Shown in pieces: positions 53,279-63,500 of a DNA stretch of 64,000 nucleotides. The notes under the pieces were generated by a model that worked only from the letters and a program-made list of their open reading frames with translations, was not told the DNA's origin and made no database searches. Numbering within the stretch: position 1 is the stretch's first letter; each line of letters begins with the position of its first letter. This stretch comes from Chaetoceros tenuissimus (Eukaryota > Bacillariophyta > Thalassiosirophyceae > Chaetocerotales > Chaetocerotaceae), in contig BLLK01000047.1 of the NCBI GenBank assembly GCA_021927905.1, positions 1,674,001-1,738,000 on the forward strand, in the 5' to 3' direction. The position numbers and the translations under genes were made by a program.

Positions 53279-54547
53279 ATGAAGCTCAGTATCGCATTAC
53301 TGTTGCCACTCTGTGAAGCATTCTCTCCATCGCAAACTTTTCGAAGCACGAGCTTAGCCCTGAATTCAAGCGCAGAAAGGGATGAAGTTGACTATGTCCA
53401 GCTCAATCGCCGTGATGCACTCAGTAGCGCTTTGAAGACTGCAACAGCTATAACTGGAGCGTCAACATTTCCTTTGGTAACAAATGCAGAAGATATACAG
53501 ATTGATAGCCCATCAGTTGTCAAAAGAGTCCCAACTGTGAATCTAGGTAATTCTTCACTCAAAGTGAGTAGAACCATTCAAGGATATTGGCAATTAGCTG
53601 GGGGGCATGGTAAATATAATCAAGATGAGGCTGTAGCAAATATGAAAGCTCACTTTGATGCTGGGATTACTACTCTAGATACAGCTGATATCTATGGACC
53701 GAGTGAATTTATTGTTGGTAAATTTGTGAAAGAGCAAAAGGCTCGAGCACCTGAAGACAAACCCGTCATCTGCACAAAGTTTTGCTGTTTTAAATTTTTG
53801 GATGATATTGATAAAAATGAAGTTCGTACACGTGTGACCAAGGCTTGTGAAAGGCTACAATTGGAGCAAATTCCGTTGATTCAATTCTTCTGGAGTAACT
53901 ACGATATCAAAAAGTACGTTGATGTCGCTCTAATGTTGACTGAATTGAGAGAGGAAGGTTTGATTGGAGAAATCGGAGCTACAAATTTTGATCTAAAGAG
54001 ACTCAAAGAAATGAAAGATGCTGGTGTACCGATTGTATCTCACCAAGTACAAATGTCTTGCTTAGATCAACGAGCAGTGCAAAGTGGAATGGCTGATTAT
54101 TGTAGTGAAAATGACATTAGTTTGATTGCTTTTGGTACCGTAGGTAGCGGAATCCTTAGTGAGAAGTATCTTGGTAGAGGACCTCCTACACAAGAGGAAA
54201 AGAACACTGCAAGTATGAGAATGTACTCAAAGACTGCAGAAAGATTTGGGAATTGGAAACTTGTCCAAGAACTTTTACAAACACTTGATGCAGTGGCATC
54301 AGATGTTCGCTCTAGTGGCCGCTGTGTTGACGCAAAAATCGCCAATATTGCTCAACGATATGTTTTAGATACAAAGTCTGTGGCATCTGTTTTGATTGGT
54401 GTAAGAAATCGTAGCCATATTGATGAAAATATCAATACCCATTCTTTTTCTTTGACTGATGGTGAAAGAGATGCTATTTTTGCTGTCGTCAATAAAAGAA
54501 ATGGTCCTAAGGGCGATGTTTGGGATATAGAAAGAGGATATGCATAA
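53279..54547 (+). CDS. Aldo/keto reductase, probably thylakoid lumen
   Basis: Single exon, 422 aa. The leader MKLSIALLLPLCEAFSPSQ has a diatom AF-type site. It is followed by a twin-arginine-like NRRDALSSALKTATAITGA with a cleavage site at TNAEDIQ, so the lumen is likely. The AKR barrel (from VPTVNLGNSSLKVSRT) keeps Asp and Tyr in TLDTADIYGPSE and Lys in VICTKFCCF. The usual catalytic His position reads QFFW instead of QxHW. It still has GATNFDLKRL and the C-terminal LIGVRNRSHIDENI. The oxidoreductase substrate cannot be inferred. It is divergent from the interrupted lumenal gene by 278 bp. Confidence 0.88.
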   Translation: MKLSIALLLPLCEAFSPSQTFRSTSLALNSSAERDEVDYVQLNRRDALSSALKTATAITGASTFPLVTNAEDIQIDSPSVVKRVPTVNLGNSSLKVSRTIQGYWQLAGGHGKYNQDEAVANMKAHFDAGITTLDTADIYGPSEFIVGKFVKEQKARAPEDKPVICTKFCCFKFLDDIDKNEVRTRVTKACERLQLEQIPLIQFFWSNYDIKKYVDVALMLTELREEGLIGEIGATNFDLKRLKEMKDAGVPIVSHQVQMSCLDQRAVQSGMADYCSENDISLIAFGTVGSGILSEKYLGRGPPTQEEKNTASMRMYSKTAERFGNWKLVQELLQTLDAVASDVRSSGRCVDAKIANIAQRYVLDTKSVASVLIGVRNRSHIDENINTHSFSLTDGERDAIFAVVNKRNGPKGDVWDIERGYA

Positions 54548-54576
54548 TAAAACATCTTTTAGCTAAAAATACATTT

Positions 54577-56469
54577 TTATTTTACGGCTGAGCTCCATTG
54601 AGAAGGAAGATTTTCAATCTTCAAACTTCGAAGATTTACATCATCTCCGATTTGAAGAATTCGCCTGAGGTCTTTCGGTGCTAGAGTATTCTTCATCAAG
54701 GACAACACAGGTGGACTTAGTTGACCTACCTCCGTACAAAATTTGAAAGCAATCTGGATGAGCTTTAGTTTCTCTTTATCTTCAGCGTGCCTATCGCAAA
54801 TCTTAATGAAAAAGTTGAAGGTGTAGGGATCTGGTTGAACGCGATGAGAATTCTTGATGGACAAGAGTGTCTCTGATGCAACTTTGAGTGCATTACGTTT
54901 TACCGTTGTGTCATTGCTCCTTGTAGTTGCACAGCAGCGGAGTATATTGTTATAAGTATTCAGATCAGGTTGCAAGCCGCCACTTGTAATGTCCATTAAC
55001 AGACTTCCAATGCAGTCAAGTTTGTCTGACATGTCAACATCATTCGCTATTGCGCGAAGGACGGAGTTATAGACACCAATATCTGCAGTAACACCATCAA
55101 AATCATTCATTTGATGTAGTAACTGTAATGCTCTCGAAGAGTTTTTCTTTTTATCGCTATTGGCCCATGCTTTGATTGCAATAGAAAACGAAATAACACT
55201 GGGTTTGGTATCTACATCTCCTGCTTCGTACCTATCAAGCATCTGCTTCAATAGTCTACTTGCCATCTCTGGACTATCTGGTAAAGATGAGTTTGCCCAT
55301 GCATTCATAACTGTATGATAGGCAAATGAATTTGGCTTTAAGCTCTCGTCCTCATCACCTAGTTCACACAATAACCTAAATATTCCCTGTGCTCTTTCTG
55401 CAGCTTCAATATCTTTCGAACTTATCCTAGACCATGCATTCATAACACTGGTGAATGAAATCAAGTTTGGTTTAACATTTGAATTGCCTTCTGTGTACTT
55501 TCGTTGCATTTCTCTCAGTAATCCTTCGGCTCGTAAAGCTGAGTAATTTACCTCTCGTACTTTGCTATTGGAATAGTCATGCTTGGACCAAGCATTGATT
55601 ACAATATTAAAGGATATTGTATTGGGAAGGTGACTAAGTTTTTCATCATCTTTCATAGATCTTAAAAAAGACTCGCATTTCATGGCTCCATTTCGTCGTT
55701 CTCTTGATAGACCTTGCAAGACTGAATTGTAGGAAGTTGAATCTGGTGATATGTTCATTTTGTTTTCCATATGAATCATTATCTCTTCCATTTCTTTTAC
55801 AGTTCCCTGTCCTCTTTGTCTGTTACGAGTCAGACTATCAAGAATTATATTGTACATTTTCAGCGATGGCTTTAACCCAGCATTTTGAACTTCACAGCTC
55901 TTTTCGAGCCTTTTCACAATTTCCTTTGCCTCGATGATAAAGCGATCGGGACTCGAATGATTCTTTAATTTCATCAAAAAAGTTTCTATACATTGAATGA
56001 TATCACGGGATAAATTGATGTCTATATTTTCAGAAGTATGAATCTGCTGAATCAGACGATCAAGGATTTCTTTTGCATTCTTTGTACTATTTCTTGTTTT
56101 ATCATGTGTCCAAAATTTGAAGCAGCTTAGCAACTTTTTAGTGAAGTCAACTGCATTCGACTCTATATCAATATCTTTTCTGTCGTTCTTTAAAAGTTCC
56201 ATTGTGAATTCTTTCATTTGTTTTTTAGCATTGTTCAATCTAGGAGCAGTGGCCAAACATCGATGGACTTGATATGAGAAATCTTTGTATAATTCATTAT
56301 CTCCATATGGCTGTGATGAAGCCCAATCGTTCGATACCACCAGGGAAGATCTTTTCCTTCGTAATATGAATCTATTATTACACCATGACGGCTTAGATGG
56401 GCATAAATTCAAACCATGTTGTGTTTGCTTTGATTTCGAAAGAAAAGATGACGCAACTCTACAGGCCAT
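54577..56469 (-). CDS. P-type pentatricopeptide repeat protein
   Basis: Single exon, 630 aa, ATG at 56469. At least eight PPR motifs are visible between about residues 205 and 580, for example SYNSVLQGLSRERRN, SFNIVINAWSKHDYS, SFTSVMNAWSRIS, AYHTVMNAWANSS, SFSIAIKAWANSD and TYNNILRCCATTR. The NAWA/NAWS signature is frequent in diatom PPR proteins. There is no DYW or E domain, so it belongs to the P class, which binds single-stranded organelle RNA for stability or processing. The N-terminus (MACRVASSFLSKSKQTQHG) is basic and Ser-rich without a signal peptide, suggesting mitochondria. The stop codon is 29 bp from the AKR stop. Confidence 0.93.
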   Translation of the reverse strand: MACRVASSFLSKSKQTQHGLNLCPSKPSWCNNRFILRRKRSSLVVSNDWASSQPYGDNELYKDFSYQVHRCLATAPRLNNAKKQMKEFTMELLKNDRKDIDIESNAVDFTKKLLSCFKFWTHDKTRNSTKNAKEILDRLIQQIHTSENIDINLSRDIIQCIETFLMKLKNHSSPDRFIIEAKEIVKRLEKSCEVQNAGLKPSLKMYNIILDSLTRNRQRGQGTVKEMEEIMIHMENKMNISPDSTSYNSVLQGLSRERRNGAMKCESFLRSMKDDEKLSHLPNTISFNIVINAWSKHDYSNSKVREVNYSALRAEGLLREMQRKYTEGNSNVKPNLISFTSVMNAWSRISSKDIEAAERAQGIFRLLCELGDEDESLKPNSFAYHTVMNAWANSSLPDSPEMASRLLKQMLDRYEAGDVDTKPSVISFSIAIKAWANSDKKKNSSRALQLLHQMNDFDGVTADIGVYNSVLRAIANDVDMSDKLDCIGSLLMDITSGGLQPDLNTYNNILRCCATTRSNDTTVKRNALKVASETLLSIKNSHRVQPDPYTFNFFIKICDRHAEDKEKLKLIQIAFKFCTEVGQLSPPVLSLMKNTLAPKDLRRILQIGDDVNLRSLKIENLPSQWSSAVK

Positions 56470-56872
56470 CGTATTTTCCTTCGCTAGCAGTGTATTCTAT
56501 GAGTTAAAGCTCCAAGCCTCACTCTCGAGGAGAAAAAGATTGCTAATTATGAAAAACGATACTTCTTTGAGGTATTACGACGATGACGAAGAAGAAAATA
56601 TGGAATTCCAATTCCAATTTTGGTGGAGAGAAAAAAAAAGGATGAGCTGGTTCACAAATACGCAGCTATGTTCCATGCCGGATAAATATGTTCGCTGTCG
56701 ATGGTAGGACTGTAGAACATCCTACACAAACTGTTTTGTTCTCCCTTGTCATTGGATTTTCATCATTACTATTGTGCTCGTAAAAAGCGTTTATCATAAA
56801 TCTAACCTATCTTATGTACTAAGCCGAGCTAGCTACTTTTATTCATCTCAGGTCACAATGACATTTTTCCAT
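56470..56872. other. Intergenic, PPR promoter and hydrolase 3' end
   Basis: A 403-nt spacer. A plus-strand frame at 56285-56707 overlaps the PPR start in antisense and is Lys/Glu/Asp-rich; I do not call it a gene. Confidence 0.35.
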
Positions 56873-59399
56873 CTACATTGCTGCGACTTCGGTATTTAGC
56901 CATGAGTTGATAGAAAATGCTATCTCGGCAGGAAGTTCGTCGTGAGGACAATGACCTGCGTTGATGGAATCTACTTTGATACCTTTTCTTAAATCGCCGA
57001 GCATTGCCGCTCTACTTTTTGCATCGTTAAGTGGATCAAGTAAACCCTGTGCTACTAATACTGGACCATCGAAAGTGCCTTCCTTAAAACGAGAATCGTA
57101 TGTTTTTACCAAGTCCCTATTTTTGCACGATCCAAAATCTGCTCCGAGGAGCTCATTGGCAGTCCTTGGTGGAGGTAGCTTTGAACCGCTAATCATAACA
57201 TTAATTGCACCTGAATCTAGAGAATCGCGAAGAATTCCTCCGCAAAGAATGTCATCTACTGCGTCAGGATTTGTAGGATACAAGTTCTTACAAATTGACT
57301 GAATTCGCGGTCTTAAATACCACAATAATCCTGATCCGAAAACTTTGGCAATTTGACGTGAAGGTGGGCTATGTTGAAAAAGGTTTTGAACGAGTGAGTA
57401 AGAATGCAAGTGTGTATCGGTTGGTCAAAATAATGTGAACGTCGTACCTTGATGGTCCTAGTAAATCATTTGCAGTAGCCTCTGCTACTGTTGATGTGAC
57501 ACCTGTTGACATTGCATCGACCTCCTTCTTAGTGAAGATTTTCCCTGCCGAATTCATAAGCACCAAACCTTTGCACTTTTTAGATCCACGTTTACCTGAA
57601 GCAGTCACAACAGGGTTGTTGGTATCACTTTCTCCCACCGTGTCGTCAGCTGCGGCACTCATGGCAGTATAGCCACCAATAGAATTTCCTCCAATTGTGT
57701 AAGATTGCCAGTTGTGTCTTCCAATAGCAATGTCCTTCATGAATGCGGATGTGTATGATTCCCACAAATACTGAGTGTAAGTTAGAGAAGGCTTCTCAGA
57801 CTGGCCGAAACCTATCAAATCCATGGCGAGAGCTTGCATAGCTTTTTCACCAGCATCAATCTTTTTCAATTCATCAATTGCTTTTGCCCATTGGGACCCA
57901 CTTGCTCCAAAGCCATGTACCAATGCTATTCCTTCCTTACTTTGGTCCTTCACATTATTCAAATCACATCCGACGTACCTACATAAATATCCATGCCATC
58001 TCCAATATCCAGTGTCAAGATCACCGTCTTTATTACCATGGACAAGAATATTTTTTAAAGCAAACAATTGATGCCATTCGCGAGCTTCTACCATAGTTTT
58101 CAGTACTCCCGTTGTATCTTTACTCCGTGCGACTGATGGTAAAATTCCGTCAAGGAAGCTTTTTTCAATTAATGAGTCAGCTTCGTTTGCTTTCTTTAGC
58201 AAATGTCTTGGAGAAACTAATCCAAACAAAAGTGGTGCTGCGAGGTATCTTGTCAGAATCTCTCCTTCGATTAAGTTTCCAGTTTTTATGGTATTTGATG
58301 ATGATTCACCACCAGTCATCATCCAATCTATTGCATGATGTTCGAGGCTCAAATCATTTTTGGTTAATGCCTTACTTCCTTTGTTCCAGCAATCGAGATG
58401 TTTTATCAATGCTTCGTCACCATCGTCACCATTTTTTCCGAGAAAGATATCAGCTACTTTCAATGCATAATCTTCAGAAAATGATGATGAACAATCCAGA
58501 CCTCCCCAGTGAGTCATATACAACCCAGTGTTGCAATCTTCTTCTAGCTTTTGTTTTGTGATTTCGTCGGTCAAGTCATATTCAAATGATTTACATAACA
58601 AGTCTCTAACAATTTCAATTGAAGGTAAATGACTCATGGATTGTATATTCAATGCTTCAAAATTGCTCCCAGAATCAGGCACTGCAATATCTGACAATGA
58701 TTCTAGCATAAATTTCTTTTCGTATTCTGTAAATGTGCTTGGAAACGAATTTGCATCATTCATGGCACTCTCCCAAGTAGATTTCCGCAGATGACAATCC
58801 CAAGTCTTCAACTGTACATCCATTTTTACATCACCAAACAGAGACTCATCGATATGAGACATTGTTCCGTACTTTAGGCTATTATCAACTTCTCCAAGAT
58901 CACAGGTATGAATTGTCACCTTATCAACATCTTCAATTTGACCCAAGACGTTCAAAAGTAGTTCTTGAAACGATGCTCCATTGGAGTCATACTTGACATG
59001 CAATTTCAAGTCTTTGTTGATTTGAGAAAGTTTTTTGTTCAAACTATCCATTGCTGCTGATAAGAGATCCGCGGTATCTAGAGTATGGATTCTCCCCATT
59101 GGAATATTTGGAAGTGTGTCTTTTGTGTCAAGAATGACAAGAGGCAAAACTTTGTTTTGGCTCGATAGAGCGTTCATCAATCCTTCATTATCTGTAGTTC
59201 TCATGTCGCCTACCCCGAATAGAACTACGTCCAAGGCTTTGTTTTGCGAGTTGAGAACAGTATACGGTTGTGTTGAATGAAGATGATGGCGTGGGAAAGA
59301 GTGACTTTGGGATGTGAAAGATGAAACATTTTGACTGTGCAGAAAGAATACACACAAAAGTGCTTTCAAGTAGGTCGACAAAAGGAAATTCATCTCCAT
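56873..59399 (-). CDS. Photolyase-like N-domain fused to alpha/beta hydrolase, plastid-type
   Basis: Two exons: 59399-57448 and 57368-56873 (79-nt intron, phase 2), 815 aa from ATG 59399. The leader MEMNFLLSTYLKALLCVFFLHSQNVSSF suggests secretion or plastid entry. Residues about 55-230 match the photolyase/cryptochrome N-terminal Rossmann domain (DVVLFGVGDMRTTDN, PLVILDT). The C-terminal hydrolase starts ALVHGFGASGSQW, has nucleophile elbow GGNSIGGY, Asp in GLLDPLND and His in AGHCPHDE. The middle region (about 230-490) keeps YWRWHGY but not a clear FAD site. Plants have a similar fusion (At4g25290). The natural substrate is unknown. Confidence 0.88.
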
Positions 59400-59791
59400 T
59401 GCCAAAGTAAGAATAGGAAGACAAATGTACGAGAGTTCAAGATTGAATACCTACTAACTAATGAGCCAATCTTTTGTCGAGTAAAGAAGAGTGTTGTAAT
59501 ATGTGATGATGAGAATGATGATGTGGATTGATTCTGATGAGTTGTTGGGTGATGTGAGCGTGATGAGAACTCTTCTTCTGGTAGTATCTTTTTATGTAGC
59601 TATCTTGTATAGCTTCATAAATAAAAATGGGAAAAGTTCTTTTTTTTTTAATTTTTTTCTGGACAAAATGAAAATATTCATATGTTGAATGTCTCCTTTT
59701 CCCCCAAAAAAAGAAAATCTATGGAAATCTCTAGTCTACTCTCTATTTGCTATGTTGTGATGTTATCATTAGATCAGTAGTCATCTCTCAT
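59400..59791. promoter_or_regulatory. Divergent promoter with poly-T tract
   Basis: A 392-nt head-to-head spacer. A T-rich run lies at 59639-59659. GATGATGAGAATGATGATG-type short repeats lie at about 59501-59524. Confidence 0.35.
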
Positions 59792-60300
59792 ATGCCAATT
59801 GCAATGAAAGTAACATTTGCTTTCCACACGATTCTATTTATCATGTCTACTTCTCAAGTTGATTCATTTGCCGCTGCCGCTTCTTCTGATAACGTCAATC
59901 CGTCCAAATCGCAGAATAATGAGGCTACGGAAGAAATACTTCAATTACCTCCATCTGATCCCAACAATAGTGATGTACAGACTCTTCAAATGGGGCAATC
60001 TATAAAACTTGATGATCTAGGACCAATAATTATAAACACTGATGGAACTACTCGAAGGTGAGTTGTCCGACAAGTTGAGCGAAGAACTACTTTCTAGTGT
60101 ACGAGCATCATCTTTCAAAATTACTAACTATCCATACCACTTTTTTCTTGATATCTATGCAAAGAATCGACAACTGGGCAACATTGACAGATCACGAAAA
60201 GGAAGTTACTTGGAGACGAATTCGTAAAAGGAATGCAGAAAGAAGAGAAGCGCTTGAGGCAAAGCAAAAAGAACAAGAAGCACTTGAGAACGAAAGTTAG
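59792..60300 (+). CDS. Small plastid-type precursor, unknown
   Basis: Two exons: 59792-60057 and 60165-60300, with a 107-nt intron (AG|GTGAGT ... AAAG), 133 aa. The join restores DGTTRRIDNWATLTDHEKEV, a block that I expect to be conserved in stramenopiles (RIxNWxxLTxxEK-like), followed by a basic helix WRRIRKRNAERREALEAKQ. The leader KVTFAFHTILFIMSTSQVDSFAAAA carries an AF-like site; ATG 59804 (MKVTF) is a good alternative start. Function unknown. Confidence 0.72.
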
Positions 60301-60516
60301 GAAACCGCTAAACTATGGAGTTGATAATCATGATCGAGAAATATCATAATACCATGTAATGAATCGTCTCTAACTGTTTCATATATGGCGATTTGTCATG
60401 CAAAAATCCTTATAGAAGAATACTTTAAGGAAGGACTACTTCAGACATAATGCAGCTCTTTGACTATTTATTAAATTTGTATTGTATAATTTTTTAATTC
60501 TCAAAGTAGCAAGAAT

Positions 60517-63500
60517 TCACTCATCATCTTTTTTTTGCTTCAATGGAGATGAATCTTTAAGATCGGTCCATTCCTTCTCTAATGTCATGAGTGCATTGCC
60601 AGTTTCATGATGGCCTTCATTATGAATACTATGCATTGAATTTGCCGATGAAAGGGTCGAAGCATTAGAATGAATAGATTCTTGTTCTGTAGAAATCCTG
60701 TTGATGTTCGTTTCAGTGAAAGCTTCCCTATCAAAAGACACTTCACCCGACGATGGATTGTAACTTGCTTCATCAGAATCACATGATAATTCAAAGTCGT
60801 CGTCATCCTCGGGACATTCATCAGACAGATTATCTTCTATTGGTATCAAAACCTTTCCATAAGTTGCTTCTAGGATATCGATATCTTCTGTGGAAAACAT
60901 GTTTTCGTCAAGTCCAAGACTTGTAAGTTGAGAAAGTCTAGATTTGGCTTCTATGATAGCTTTCGCACCAGCACTCCCACATTCATTAGCACCAAGATGC
61001 AATTTTGTCACAGATCCTGAAATAGATTTGACAATGCACGCAATGCCTTGACTTTGAAGCTCATTTTCTTCCGCTCTAAACACAGAGAGATTAGGTTTAT
61101 GTTTCAATAGAGACCGGATATCATGTGAAACATCCTTTGTAAGATCGTTTGCACTGACATCAAAGTAGTGTAAGTCACAAGAACTCTCAAGCAGAGCATT
61201 TACCAATATTTTAAAACCATCATCGCCAAGTAGGCAGTCGCGGAGATCAAGGTACTTAAGTTTGCTACAACATTTCAGAAGTTGACAAAGTTCCCGAGTA
61301 CTTTCGATACCAAAAGAATTGTCTGCCAGATCTAGCCGCTCAATTTCTACTCCATCTCCTGATATCAAACCTTGCAATGCTTTCGCAATGACAAGACTTC
61401 CCTCGCGAGATGCACGAGTACTTGAAAATCGGATATCAATCAACTCCCGACTGCACAATCTAAGAATATCAGCGAAGGCTTGACAACCTCCATCACCACT
61501 CATATTATTATAAAAATGAATTTGCTTCAAATTACCACACACTCCTGAAGTTGAAAGTAGGGCAGAAACCTCCATCATGCTAGTTTCGCTAAGTCCATTA
61601 TTGCAAAGTTTCAATCTTCGCAGTGAAGGAAGAGACAAAAGAGGACTACATGCTGTGATCCCTTTACTTCCCATTGCATTATCACTTAGATCAAGCTCTT
61701 CAATTGATCCATTTACAAAACTTGAAGATAGTCTTTTTAAAACTTGAAGCCCCTCAGATTCTGGTTGACTAGCAATAACGTCAGACATATCAAGAACTTT
61801 GATATGAGAGTCTAAACTATGCTTTTCGATAAATTGACATATAACTTCTGCAGCATCAGGTTGATAGGACTTGTTGGAAAGAACAATTGTCGAACAAAGA
61901 GAAAAGCCAGAAAGATCATTATTCCCAGTAATCATGATGAGTTCTGACTTCTTTAAGTCCAGTAGTTTAGTCCAATCAAGAACAATATCACTAGCAGCAG
62001 TGCAATCGACAATGCCGCGAAGACCAGATGTTACCAGCTTTAACGGTTTAGGCAGATTGAACTTTTCAGTAACCGAATTATAAACAGAATTCTTTTCTCT
62101 GATAAAAGAAGGAGATGATAAAGATGAAGTTTCTAGGTCTACGTCTTGAATCGATACAGGCAAGTCAGCTTTAGAATCAGATGACGCAGACTTTTCTTCC
62201 TTCGCTTCCTTTGCTTCCTCTGTTTTCTCCTTCACAGGCTTATCGTCAGTCACGGTAGCAGCAGTTGGTTTACTGCCAAAATCAAAGCCTTTCGACTCTC
62301 CTCCTGTATTTGTAGCACTTGTCACAGAGCCAAAGCTAAAATTGAAGCCTTTATTTGTACTAGTAGATCCAGAAGTAGAAGCAAAGTTAACACCAGCAAA
62401 AGGATTGCTCTTCGGAGCTGCAGATGATGCACTTGATCCAAAGCCGAAGCCTGTCCCTGATGATGAAGTAGCTGAGGCAGCAACGGTAGATGCACCAGTT
62501 CCCTTCGATCTTGTTGCTTTCACTATTTTTCGACCCGAGCATGCAGTTGATGACTCAGTAGTACCCGATGATACTGCTGCACCGAATGGAGTAGGAGCTT
62601 TAGCAGACATCGGAGGAAACGCAGCAGATGAAGCTGGCTTAGTAGTTGATGTAGCAGTCTTGGTTGTTGCACCAAAAGGAGTAGGAGCCTTTGCCGACAT
62701 CGGAGGAAACGCAGCAGATGAAGCTGGCTTAGTAGTTGATGTAGCAGTCTTGTTTGTAGCACCAAAAGGAGTAGGAGCCTTTGCTGACATGGGTGGGAAA
62801 GCTGAAGATAACGATGAAGAAACTTGATTATTGCCAACAAAGGTCAACTTCGAAGCCGGCGTAGTAAAAGAAAAACCAGTAGTGCTCTTTGAAACAGCTT
62901 CGCCCTCCTTTTTATCTGTTGATGATGTGGCCGGTGCTGGTGCAGGTGTCCCACTGAAACCAAACGAAAATCCTCCACTACCACCTCCAGTTGTCGTTGT
63001 CGATGATGGCGCTGGTGCTGGTGTCCCACTGAAACCAAACGAAAAGCCTCCACTACTTCCTCCTGCTGCTGCTGCACTTGCATTGGCAGAGCTAAAAGTA
63101 AAGCCGCTACCCGTTGATGAGCTCGGTGTATCTTTCTTGTCGACTGCAGTCACCTTGTCCTCATGACCTGGTCTGACTGTCTCACATGCTACGCATTTCA
63201 CATCACTGCCCTTGTTGCGAAGCATACATGATTCACACTTCCAAGAGTCCTTATCTACAGCAAATGTACTACCCCAGCCTGTTGAAGATGCAGCAGCAGC
63301 AGAACTGTCTTGCTGGTCTGTTTCGTCATTCTCTTCGTCGGAGTAGTCAGAGTCAGAGTCTCCATCACCAAACAGCCAGTCCATGTACCAGCTCACAAAT
63401 GCTTCTTGAGTAATATTGCCATCATCATCACTGATCTTACGCAAAGTACGACGATGCTCTTCTTCGCAGTAGGTTGTACCCATGGCTTCCATCAAGTCGC

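Noticed and set aside
56285-56707. 140-codon plus-strand frame over the PPR gene start
   Set aside because: The first 185 bases are antisense to PPR coding sequence, the rest is charged low-complexity, and there is no leader, domain or splice support.
62342-62827. 161-codon plus-strand frame rich in Val and Ala
   Set aside because: It is the antisense reading of the 90-bp FG repeats; its repeat pattern is fully explained by the minus-strand protein.
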